A stretch of 6,712 nt of DNA from positions 1 through 6,712 of the forward strand of contig CAZBVX010000031.1 in the NCBI GenBank assembly GCA_964495615.1, in the 5' to 3' direction. The stretch is from CAINDR01 sp964495615. Lineage in GTDB: Bacteria > Patescibacteriota > Patescibacteriia > Patescibacteriales > UBA12465. The notes beneath the pieces were generated by a model, which was not told the origin of the DNA, made no database searches, and saw only the letters and a program-made list of their open reading frames with translations. Of this stretch, positions 1-6,320 are shown piece after piece. How positions within the stretch are numbered: position 1 is the first letter of the stretch; each line of letters starts with the position of its first letter. Made by a program: the position numbers and the translations under genes.

Positions 1-1266
1 GACAAGCCAAGAAGAAGTAGCATAGTTGATTAATGGGGTATCGCAGCGCCAACAATGAGGATAACTGTGTTCATATTTTTCTTTATGGAACAAAGTTCCT
101 TGTCCGGCTAAGTATTTTATGATTTCAATATCGGTGGCAGTGTGATCACTAACTGGTTTGACGTGCAAGCCCGGAAAAGCCAAAACTTCTGGTTTGAATT
201 TTCCATCCATACCAACGTGTTGAACAAAAGGTAATTTTTTTTCACGACCAAGATTCATATCGTCTTCACCAAAAGCGGGAGCGATATGCACTACGCCAGT
301 ACCGTCAGTAGTGGTGACAAATTCGGCATCATAAATTTTCCAACCGTTTTCACGATTTTCTAATTTTTCATCAGTGGCATAATAATCAAACAAAGGTTTG
401 TAAGCTTTGCCGATCAAATCAGTGCCTTTCATTGTGGCAAGAATTTCAAAATCTTTATCCTTCATTACTTTCTCTGCTAATTCTTTGGCGATAATATAAA
501 CAATATCTTCGCTTTTTATTTTGACGTAATCAATATCAGCACCAACTGCCAAAGCAACATTACCAATCAAAGTCCAAGGAGTGGTGGTCCAAGCCAAAAC
601 AAAAGTTCCCGCTTCATCAGCAAGTTCAAATTTGGCGATTGCCGAAAGATCTTTGATGTCTTGATAGCCTTCAGTGACTTCGGATTGAGACAAAGTGGTT
701 TCACAACGCGGGCAAACATGCATGGAGCGATAATCTTTGTAGACCAAGCCTTTGTCCCACAATTCTTTGAAGGCCCACCAAACACTTTCCATAAAATTCA
801 GATCCATCGTGCGATATGAATCCTTCATGTCCGCCCAGCGACCGAGACGGTTAATAATCTTCTCCCATTCTCCGGCATAAGTCATCACCTTGGAACGACA
901 AAGGTCATTAAATTTCGCCACTCCCAAATCTTCAATTTCTTTTTTGGTTTTGGTGCCTAATTCTTTTTCGACAATATTTTCAATCGGCAAACCATGACAA
1001 TCCCAACCCCAACGACGCTCAACCCGATAACCATTCATGGTGAAATAACGTGGCACAACATCCTTCAAGATATTGCCGACCAAGTGACCATAATGCGGCG
1101 TGCCAGTGGCAAAAGGAGGTCCGTCATAAAAAATATAGTCACCTTTCGGCGCTTCTTTGTTGACTGATTTCTGAAAAATTTCGTTAATATTCCAAAAAGA
1201 TAAGACTCTTTGTTCCAAGCCTGGAAAAGAAGTCCTTTGATTTTGGGATTGGTTATTATCTGACAT
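1..1266 (-). CDS. ileS: Isoleucine--tRNA ligase, eukaryote-like type (N-terminal 422 residues, truncated by window edge)
   Basis: Cytoplasmic class I aminoacyl-tRNA synthetase that charges tRNA-Ile with isoleucine and edits misactivated valine. The reading frame is open from ATG at 1266 to the left edge, so only the N-terminal 422 residues are visible. Seen in order: the class I signature HYGH at residues 58-61, preceded by YDGPPFATGTP; GWDCHGLPIE at 87-96; a CPRC cysteine pair (C185, C188); the editing-domain threonine-rich WTTTPWT at 226-232; the second editing motif GTGVVHIAPAFGEDD at 322-336; and YPHCWRCDTPL at 402-412. The KMSKS loop and anticodon-binding domain lie outside the window. 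PFATGTPHYGH, rather than the usual bacterial PYANG.IH.GH form, marks the eukaryote-like class (IleRS2), which is associated with reduced mupirocin sensitivity. There is no Shine-Dalgarno sequence before the ATG. The gene is separated from the upstream glycosyltransferase gene by an intrinsic terminator, so it probably has its own promoter. Confidence 0.97.
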   Translation of the reverse strand, partial: MSDNNQSQNQRTSFPGLEQRVLSFWNINEIFQKSVNKEAPKGDYIFYDGPPFATGTPHYGHLVGNILKDVVPRYFTMNGYRVERRWGWDCHGLPIENIVEKELGTKTKKEIEDLGVAKFNDLCRSKVMTYAGEWEKIINRLGRWADMKDSYRTMDLNFMESVWWAFKELWDKGLVYKDYRSMHVCPRCETTLSQSEVTEGYQDIKDLSAIAKFELADEAGTFVLAWTTTPWTLIGNVALAVGADIDYVKIKSEDIVYIIAKELAEKVMKDKDFEILATMKGTDLIGKAYKPLFDYYATDEKLENRENGWKIYDAEFVTTTDGTGVVHIAPAFGEDDMNLGREKKLPFVQHVGMDGKFKPEVLAFPGLHVKPVSDHTATDIEIIKYLAGQGTLFHKEKYEHSYPHCWRCDTPLINYATSSWLV

Positions 1267-1332
1267 ATTTTTGGATAATATTTAAGTATTTACAGAGCTA
1301 AAATTATCATAAATACGGCTTAAAAGCAAGAT
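1267..1332 (-). promoter_or_regulatory. ileS upstream region with weak candidate promoter and a small inverted repeat
   Basis: This is the only space for an ileS promoter, because a terminator closes the preceding unit. On the minus strand a GATAAT hexamer (1308-1303) is preceded by TTGCTT (1329-1324), but the 15-nt spacer is short and the -35 match is poor. A 7-bp inverted repeat (GTATTTA at 1316-1310 against TAAATAC at 1292-1286, minus strand) brackets the -10 region. It could be an operator, a leader hairpin, or chance in A+T-rich DNA. The spacer is too short for a T-box leader. No ribosome binding site is seen. Confidence 0.3.
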
Positions 1333-1366
1333 AAAAAAAGGATGAAGCATTAAGTATTCATCCTTT
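1333..1366 (-). terminator. Intrinsic terminator after the glycosyltransferase gene
   Basis: A perfect 10-bp stem (AAAGGATGAA at 1337-1346 pairing with TTCATCCTTT at 1357-1366) encloses a 10-nt loop. Read on the minus strand, the second arm runs straight into a T tract (plus-strand A's at 1333-1339). It lies 7 bp after the glycosyltransferase stop codon and before ileS, so it should end the secA-glycosyltransferase unit. The plus-strand side is A+T-rich but lacks an uninterrupted T run. Confidence 0.85.
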
Positions 1367-1373
1367 ATTTATT

Positions 1374-2522
1374 TTATTTTAATTTCTTTTCTAAAATTTC
1401 TTTATACAATTTAACCATTTTTTCGGCCATTATTTCCGATTTGAAATTTTTTGTTAGCTCTTTGGCGTTTCTTGAAAGTCGACAGCGCAATTGATAATCA
1501 TTGATTAATTTTTTTATTATCTCCTCCGCTTCCTCCAAAGAATTCACCAGGTAGCCATTTTCTCCATTTTTAATAATTTCTGGAGCAACACCAACTGGGA
1601 AGCTAATCGGAATTAAGCCTTGCGACATTCCTTCAAGCAAACTAAGAGAAAAGCCTTCATATCGAGAAGTAATTATGAATATTCCGCCAGAAAGAGTTGC
1701 CAGCTTCCCAGGGATTTCTGTTTTAATAAGGTTGGGAAAAACTTGATGATTAGGAATTTTGTTTCCAAGCCAAGAAATTAATTTTTTGTTTTTTGACATT
1801 ACAATCGAAACTTTTTGAATCTGTGGAAATTTTCGATACAAACAAACCAAACGATCAACACCTTTTAGTTTTAGAGTGAAAGGATCTTCACCGATTCTTC
1901 CTAAAAAAATTAAAACTGGTTCCGAAGATACCTCGCCCGGCTCTTGGTCAAACCAATAATTTTCTATGGCGTTGTAAATCACTTTTATTTTTTGAGGATC
2001 AACACCATCACTAATCAAATCATTTTTAACTATTTCCGAAGTAGCGACAACCAAATCTGCTTTTTCGGCAGAGTAATATTCAATTGTGGCAATATCGTTT
2101 AGGGGCCTTCTGGTTTGGATGTCTGCGCAAGAAATTATTTTTTCTTTCCTCATTTCATAAATAATACTCGAGCAACAAGGTTCCAATTTTTTTGTTTTGG
2201 GAACCGATCGCAAAAAACCAATAGTTGTTGAGCCAAAATGAGAAACGACTGGCTTGGCAAATTGCAAAAAAGCAATGGGAGTATAGGTAGTTCCCTGGAT
2301 AATATCGCATTTTAAAATTTGATTTTTCTTTTCCAGTAATGAATAGAAAAATAAAATATTATTAAATCCTCTAAAATGCAACGGCGTATTGGTGAGAGAA
2401 AATCTTGGATAATAATTTTTTACGTCTATATTGTGCTTCTTTAGACTAGAAATGATTAAACTATTTATGTGGTTAGCTCCCGTATTAATTTTCTTGTCGT
2501 TATGGATATAGGCAATTTTCAT
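1374..2522 (-). CDS. GT4-type (GT-B fold) glycosyltransferase
   Basis: Probable retaining glycosyltransferase of 382 residues that moves a sugar from a nucleotide-activated donor to a glycan, lipid or protein acceptor; neither substrate can be read from the sequence. The N-terminal half starts with MKIAYIHND and a TGANHIN glycine loop, and carries PVVSHFGSTT near 91-100. The linker region has AEKADLVVATS (152-162) and KIKVIYNAIE (178-187). The C-terminal donor domain begins with VLIFLGRI (203-210), has basic K218/K220 in LKLKG, and holds the family EX7E motif as E289 and E297 in YEGFSLSLLEGMSQG, followed by APEIIKNGENGYLV (313-326). There is no signal peptide or membrane segment, so it is cytoplasmic or peripheral. 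A Cys-rich stretch (PCCSS, 115-119) is unusual. The gene lies 59 bp downstream of secA with no terminator between, so cotranscription is likely. It looks more A+T-rich than secA, and no other sugar genes are in view, which suggests an inserted accessory gene. Confidence 0.92.
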   Translation of the reverse strand: MKIAYIHNDKKINTGANHINSLIISSLKKHNIDVKNYYPRFSLTNTPLHFRGFNNILFFYSLLEKKNQILKCDIIQGTTYTPIAFLQFAKPVVSHFGSTTIGFLRSVPKTKKLEPCCSSIIYEMRKEKIISCADIQTRRPLNDIATIEYYSAEKADLVVATSEIVKNDLISDGVDPQKIKVIYNAIENYWFDQEPGEVSSEPVLIFLGRIGEDPFTLKLKGVDRLVCLYRKFPQIQKVSIVMSKNKKLISWLGNKIPNHQVFPNLIKTEIPGKLATLSGGIFIITSRYEGFSLSLLEGMSQGLIPISFPVGVAPEIIKNGENGYLVNSLEEAEEIIKKLINDYQLRCRLSRNAKELTKNFKSEIMAEKMVKLYKEILEKKLK

Positions 2523-2581
2523 TTGGTTTTAGGCAATTAATTTTAAAATTGAATCAGGATAAAAAATTGTTATCTAATCTT
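2523..2581. other. secA-glycosyltransferase spacer, no terminator seen
   Basis: This 59-bp A+T-rich gap between two minus-strand genes holds no hairpin with a T tract. The only symmetry is a weak all-A/T palindrome around AATTTTAAAATT and its CAATT/AATTG flanks. No convincing promoter is present: a TAAAAT hexamer on the minus strand lacks a good -35 partner. Read-through from secA is the simplest reading. Confidence 0.45.
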
Positions 2582-5314
2582 CTACTTCCCGCAGCACTTC
2601 TTGTATTTCTTTCCGCTGCCGCAAGGGCACAAATCATTTCGACCGATTTTTTCACCTTCATCATTTCTGACTTTTTGGGTGATTAAGTCTTTGGCGGAAT
2701 TGGTTTCTTTGCTCATTTCTTTTTGCGCACCAGAAAAAATTAAAGATTTTTTCTCTTCTTGGGCAATCGTGGAAAGAGCAGCGTTCATCGCATCTTGATT
2801 CATGAAATCAGCAGTTTTGTAGATTGAATAAACCACTTGCTTCTGAATCAAGCCAATTAATTCATGATACATTTGATAGGCTTCTTTTTTGTATTCCACC
2901 AAAGGATCGTGCTGGCCGTAGCCGCGCAAACCAATACCTCGGCGAAGGTAATCAATGGTTTCCAAATGTTCAACCCAGAGCTGATCGATGGAGCGAATCA
3001 AAATACTTTTTTCCATTTCGGAAACTTTGACACCAACCGTGGTAAATACTTTTTTTAATTTTTCATAAGCCTCACTGGCAAAAGCAAAAATTTCAGCAAT
3101 CAAGGCTTCGCGATTGAGGTCGGCATGGCCGGATTTTTCTGAATAAATATTAATAGCTTTTTCTTGCTCAGCAGATAGCGGGAAAATAGTTTTGATTGTT
3201 TCAGTCACTTCTTTTAGATTCCAATCTTTGATTTCCCCAGCACAATGAAAATTGACCACGAATTTGATTTCATCGCTCACCATTTCCAAGACAATATCGG
3301 ACAAAGTTCTCTGCCCCTCAGCTACTTCTTGTTCAGAAATTTCCAAAATTTCTCGGCGGCGGCGATAGATTGCTTCTCGATGCTTGTTAATCACATCATC
3401 GTATTCAACCAAATGTTTGCGCATGTCAAAGTTGTTTCCTTCCACTTTTTTTTGAGCATTCTCAATGGAATTGGAAATCATTTTGTTTTCAATTGGCATG
3501 TCGGCCGGAATATTCAAAGTCTTCATCAAATTTTTCATGCGATCGCCGCCAAAAATACGCATCAAATCGTCTTCAGTGGAAATGTAGAATTGAGAAGAGC
3601 CTGGATCGCCTTGGCGTCCGGCACGTCCACGCAATTGATTGTCGATACGGCGTGATTCGTGGCGTTCAGTGCCGATAACGTGCAGACCGCCCAAAGCTCG
3701 GACTTTTTCTTGCTCCTCCTTGGCTTTGGCAACGGCTTCCGCGTCATCTGGATCAGGATTACCGCCCAAAATAATATCAACACCACGACCAGCCATGTTG
3801 GTGGCCAAGGTGATTGAACCCAAACGACCAGCTTGAGAAATAATCTCCGCCTCCTTTTGGTGATTCTTGGCGTTCAACATTTGTGGATGAAGGCCTTCGA
3901 GCTCCATCATCGAAGCCAGGACTTCATTTTTTTCAATCGAAATCGTGCCGATCAAAATCGGCTGACCAAGCTTGTTTTTTTCTTTAATATCGCGAATCAC
4001 TGCTTGATATTTGTCTTCTTCAGTACGATAAATCAAATCATTGCCATCTTTTCTGATGTTTGGCTTGTTGGTTGGAATAACAACCGTTTCCAAATTATAA
4101 ATTTTGTGAAATTCTTCTGCCTCCGTCAAAGCTGTACCGGTCATACCAGAAAGTTTTTTGTACATTCTGAACAAATTTTGAAAAGTAATTGTCGCCATAG
4201 TCTGTGATTCTTTCTGAACCTTCACTCCTTCTTTGGCTTCAATGGCTTGATGTAGACCTTCGCTATAGCGGCGTCCTGGCATCATACGGCCAGTAAATTC
4301 ATCGACAATGATAATCTCGTCATCTTTGACGACATAATCCTTGTCGCGTTTGAACAAAGCCATTGCTTTCAAGGCTTGCTCAATGTGATGGACTTCTTTG
4401 ATGCCGCCCATGACATAAATATTATCCACACCCAGCCATTTTTCCATTTTGGACATCCCTGCTTCGGTCAAAGTGGCAGCGCGTAATTTTTCGTCAATAT
4501 TATAATCTTCATTTTCCACCAAGCGGTTAACCAATTCGGAAAATTTGAAATATTTGTCGGTGGACTCTTCGGCTGGCGCAGAAATAATCAAAGGAGTACG
4601 GGCTTCATCAATCAAAATGGAGTCGATTTCGTCAACAATGGCATAGTGCAAACCTCTTTGAACGGCTTGTTCCAAAGTGTAAACCATGTTGTCGCGCAAA
4701 TAATCAAAACCAAATTCATTGTTGGTACCATAAGTGATATCACAAGCATAAGCCTCTTTGCGGGTCAAAGGTTTGAAATGTTTCAAGCGTTCGTCATATT
4801 GAGTGTCGTCAGTGTATTCTGGATCAAAAGTATAAGCTGCCTCATGGACAATAACACTAGTGGTCAAACCCAAAGAATAGAAAACATTGGCCATCCAACC
4901 AGCACCGACACGAGCCAAATAGTCATTGACGGTGATCAAATGAGCTCCTTGGCCAGCCAAAGCATTCAAATACAAAGGCAAAGTGGCCACCAAGGTTTTT
5001 CCTTCCCCGGTTTTCATTTCCGCAATCTGTCCGCGATGTAAAACAATACCGCCAATCAATTGGACGTCATAATGTCTTTGGCCAAGAATACGGCGAGAAG
5101 CCTCTCTGACGGTCGCAAAAGCTTCTGGCAACAGTTGGTCGAGAGTTTCACCTTTGGCTAATCTTTCTTTGAATTCGGCGGTTTTGGCCTTTAATTCTTC
5201 GTCGGATAAAGCGGTCCAAGCTGGCTCCAAGGCATTGATTTTTGCCACTTCGCCGCGGATTTCTTTGATAATTTTTTCGTTCGGATCCCCGAACAGGATA
5301 TTTAGTAAATTCAT
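2582..5314 (-). CDS. secA: Protein translocase ATPase subunit SecA
   Basis: The ATPase motor that pushes unfolded preproteins through SecYEG. It is full length at 910 residues. Seen in order: NBD1 with Walker A TGEGKT (102-107), TYGTNNEFGFDYLRDNM (194-210) and DEID (228-231, the DEAD-box equivalent); the preprotein cross-linking domain from about 235 to 370, ending with IVDEFTGRMMPGRRYSEGLH; NBD2 with TNMAGRGVDIILGG (505-518) and QLRGRAGRQGDPGSSQFY (560-577); the helical scaffold around FDMRKHLVEYDDVINKHR (629-646); the two-helix finger region IDQLWVEHLETIDYLRRGI (776-794); and a C-terminal zinc tail GRNDLCPCGSGKKYKKCC with C896, C898, C907 and C908. Odd points are an extra segment of about 25 residues at roughly 158-185 and GRGVD where most SecA proteins have GRGTD. 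The start at 5314 gives the canonical short N-terminus (MNLLNILFGDPNEK). No Shine-Dalgarno sequence is present. The stop is TAG. Confidence 0.99.
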   Translation of the reverse strand: MNLLNILFGDPNEKIIKEIRGEVAKINALEPAWTALSDEELKAKTAEFKERLAKGETLDQLLPEAFATVREASRRILGQRHYDVQLIGGIVLHRGQIAEMKTGEGKTLVATLPLYLNALAGQGAHLITVNDYLARVGAGWMANVFYSLGLTTSVIVHEAAYTFDPEYTDDTQYDERLKHFKPLTRKEAYACDITYGTNNEFGFDYLRDNMVYTLEQAVQRGLHYAIVDEIDSILIDEARTPLIISAPAEESTDKYFKFSELVNRLVENEDYNIDEKLRAATLTEAGMSKMEKWLGVDNIYVMGGIKEVHHIEQALKAMALFKRDKDYVVKDDEIIIVDEFTGRMMPGRRYSEGLHQAIEAKEGVKVQKESQTMATITFQNLFRMYKKLSGMTGTALTEAEEFHKIYNLETVVIPTNKPNIRKDGNDLIYRTEEDKYQAVIRDIKEKNKLGQPILIGTISIEKNEVLASMMELEGLHPQMLNAKNHQKEAEIISQAGRLGSITLATNMAGRGVDIILGGNPDPDDAEAVAKAKEEQEKVRALGGLHVIGTERHESRRIDNQLRGRAGRQGDPGSSQFYISTEDDLMRIFGGDRMKNLMKTLNIPADMPIENKMISNSIENAQKKVEGNNFDMRKHLVEYDDVINKHREAIYRRRREILEISEQEVAEGQRTLSDIVLEMVSDEIKFVVNFHCAGEIKDWNLKEVTETIKTIFPLSAEQEKAINIYSEKSGHADLNREALIAEIFAFASEAYEKLKKVFTTVGVKVSEMEKSILIRSIDQLWVEHLETIDYLRRGIGLRGYGQHDPLVEYKKEAYQMYHELIGLIQKQVVYSIYKTADFMNQDAMNAALSTIAQEEKKSLIFSGAQKEMSKETNSAKDLITQKVRNDEGEKIGRNDLCPCGSGKKYKKCCGK

Positions 5315-5353
5315 AGTGATATTAGTATAATACGCTTTGCAAAATTAATAAAG

Positions 5354-5382
5354 TTGACTAATTTGGAAAAATATTATATTTT
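5354..5382 (+). promoter_or_regulatory. Candidate promoter of the small membrane protein gene
   Basis: Plus strand: TTGACT (5354-5359), a 17-nt spacer, then TATTTT (5377-5382). The -35 is one base from consensus and the spacing is ideal. Transcription would start near 5389, about 37 nt before the ATG at 5426. Its -10 lies in a 7-bp-arm AT palindrome (5368-5382) that also contains the -10 of the opposite-strand secA promoter, so RNA polymerase could not occupy both at once. Confidence 0.55.
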
Positions 5383-5402
5383 AGAAAAAAGACATTTAAC
5401 AA
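5373..5402 (-). promoter_or_regulatory. Candidate secA promoter
   Basis: Minus strand: TTGTTA (5402-5397), an 18-nt spacer, then a perfect TATAAT (5378-5373). Transcription would start near 5366, leaving a leader of about 50 nt before the secA ATG at 5314. A second possibility is TATACT (5329-5324) with a poor TTTATT -35 at 17 nt, which would give an almost leaderless message. The first candidate overlaps the plus-strand promoter of the neighbouring membrane protein gene. Confidence 0.5.
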
Positions 5403-5425
5403 TTTAATAAACAAAAATATTAGCC

Positions 5426-5872
5426 ATGAAAAAATTTAAAAAATTATGTGGAAGCTTCTTTTGGCTTCTCCTAAATCTTCTCGCTCTGGCCGGATGCATT
5501 AGATTTTTTTTAGAAGATCTGAGTAGAGAGGTGCCGCACAATGTTTGGGTTAGTTCAATTCTTTTTGTTGTCGGTGTAACCATCATTGATCTCTCCATCA
5601 AAAAATTAATCGAAAATCTGTTTGAAAAAATAAAAAAACCAAATAGATTTTTGAAAAGAATGTTTATTCTTTTCACAGTTACGATGATAAATATGATTGC
5701 CGCCACGATGATTATCTTTGCAATTGCCAGCGCTTTCAATCTGCCAGCAGATTTTTTCTTTGTAAAAATTCTAGTCGGAATTTTAATGATTCTAGATATC
5801 TGGAAATTAAAAAAAGTTTTGGAAAGAATCAAAAAGAATCGACCAGTAAAATATTTATTTCCTTACGGCTAA
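5426..5872 (+). CDS. Unrecognised small four-helix integral membrane protein
   Basis: I do not recognise the family. The 148-residue protein has four predicted membrane segments at about 11-28, 40-57, 79-103 and 109-127. Charges follow the positive-inside rule well: the basic N-terminus (MKKFKK), the central loop (about 58-78, KKLIENLFEKIKKPNRFLKR) and the C-terminal tail (KLKKVLERIKKNRPVK) would face the cytoplasm, while the acidic EDLSREVPHN and NLPADF loops face out. This pattern, a good promoter upstream and a terminator 20 bp after the stop support this strand over an overlapping open frame on the minus strand (5404-5832). Residues 21-24 read LAGC after a hydrophobic stretch, resembling a lipobox, but with three more helices following, this may be chance. 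It is the only plus-strand gene here, sitting between secA and hpf, and is A+T-rich. No Shine-Dalgarno sequence is seen. Confidence 0.75.
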   Translation: MKKFKKLCGSFFWLLLNLLALAGCIRFFLEDLSREVPHNVWVSSILFVVGVTIIDLSIKKLIENLFEKIKKPNRFLKRMFILFTVTMINMIAATMIIFAIASAFNLPADFFFVKILVGILMILDIWKLKKVLERIKKNRPVKYLFPYG

Positions 5873-5891
5873 ATTAAAAACCAAAAAAAAT

Positions 5892-5920
5892 AAAAGCCCA
5901 GCACTTGTTGTTGGGCTTTT
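5892..5920. terminator. Bidirectional intrinsic terminator between convergent genes
   Basis: A 12-bp stem with one G-U pair (AAAAGCCCAGCA at 5892-5903 against TGTTGGGCTTTT at 5909-5920) closes a 5-nt CTTGT loop. T runs follow on the plus strand, and a long A run precedes it (5883-5890), which becomes a T run on the minus strand. It sits 20 bp after the membrane protein stop and 13 bp after the hpf stop, so it should stop transcription from both sides. Confidence 0.9.
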
Positions 5921-5932
5921 TTCTATTATTTT

Positions 5933-6265
5933 TTATTTTTCGGAAACTTGACGTTTTTTGTCTTGCAATTTTTCTTTATATTTCTTGATCACCAGCACCA
6001 AATGATCCTTCACCTTGTCAATCGCTTTGTATAAATCTTTTTCAGTTTTTTCAACCCGCAGCAATTCACGACTAACTTGCAGATTTATTTCGGCACGGAA
6101 TACTTCTCCTTTGTGCTGACCAGGAAGTGTTTTTTCCACTTCAAAATCACAATTAATGACTGGAATGCCGCCTAAATATTTTTCAGTAGAATCTATTTTT
6201 TCTTGAACATAATTCTTGATTGCTTCTGTAAGTTCCAAGTTGGTAGCTTTTAATCTGATTTTCAT
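5933..6265 (-). CDS. hpf: Ribosome hibernation-promoting factor, short form (HPF/RaiA/YfiA)
   Basis: A small cytoplasmic protein that binds the 30S subunit in the mRNA/tRNA channel and holds ribosomes inactive under stress or slow growth. At 110 residues it has only the S30AE/YfiA domain, with the beta-alpha-beta-beta-beta-alpha layout: MKIRLKATNLELTEAIKNYV (1-20), an acidic-basic strand FEVEKTLPG (41-49), strands HKGEVFRAEINLQVSRELLRVE (51-72), and a basic helix in which DLYKAIDKVKDHL (77-89) matches the family core. The C-terminal tail is strongly basic (KKYKEKLQDKKR). The C-terminal dimerisation domain of long HPF is absent, so any ribosome dimerisation would follow the short-HPF mode or not occur. 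The gene lies 55 bp downstream of rseP with a structured hairpin in the gap, and is followed by a shared terminator. There is no Shine-Dalgarno sequence. Nearness to secA recalls the hpf-secA order in Firmicutes such as Bacillus subtilis. Confidence 0.95.
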   Translation of the reverse strand: MKIRLKATNLELTEAIKNYVQEKIDSTEKYLGGIPVINCDFEVEKTLPGQHKGEVFRAEINLQVSRELLRVEKTEKDLYKAIDKVKDHLVLVIKKYKEKLQDKKRQVSEK

Positions 6266-6274
6266 ATATTTGAA

Positions 6275-6312
6275 ACTGTTTTAGACAGAGGTCGCCCCCG
6301 AAATAAAACAGT
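6275..6312 (-). ncRNA. Two-tier hairpin in the hpf leader (candidate cis-regulatory RNA)
   Basis: Read on the minus strand, a 38-nt element ends 9 nt before the hpf ATG. It has a perfect 9-bp outer stem (ACUGUUUUA 6312-6304 with UAAAACAGU 6283-6275) and a symmetric internal loop (UUUC 6303-6300, UGUC 6287-6284). A 4-bp inner stem with one G-U pair (GGGG 6299-6296, CCUC 6291-6288) is capped by a GCGA GNRA-type tetraloop (6295-6292). The G/C-rich core stands out in an A+T-rich spacer. There is no T tract after it, so it is not an intrinsic terminator. Its position suggests control of hpf translation or mRNA stability. From memory, a 'raiA-hairpin' motif has been described upstream of raiA genes in uncultured bacteria; whether this is that motif needs a covariance-model search. 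Confidence 0.6.
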
Positions 6313-6320
6313 ATGATTAA

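Noticed and set aside
567..785. Minus-strand 72-codon frame inside ileS
   Set aside because: It is out of frame with the IleRS reading frame, which is open and motif-rich throughout the region.
1282..1358. Direct repeat TTAAGTATT at 1282-1290 and 1350-1358
   Set aside because: A 9-base A/T-rich match in A/T-rich spacer, one copy in a terminator loop; likely chance.
3245..4207. Open frames on the plus strand opposite secA (for example 3245-3655 and 3833-4207)
   Set aside because: They lie wholly antisense to a full-length SecA with all motifs, resemble no family, and carry no start signals.
4646..5041. Plus-strand open frame of 131 codons opposite the start of secA
   Set aside because: Antisense shadow of the Walker A region of SecA; no independent support.
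5404..5832. Minus-strand open frame opposite the small membrane protein
   Set aside because: It overlaps the plus-strand gene almost completely. The plus frame has better membrane topology, a promoter upstream and a terminator downstream.
6275..6312. LexA/SOS-type operator (CTGT...ACAG)
   Set aside because: The arms are 20 nt apart rather than closely spaced, and the intervening bases form an internal stem with a GNRA loop, favouring an RNA element.
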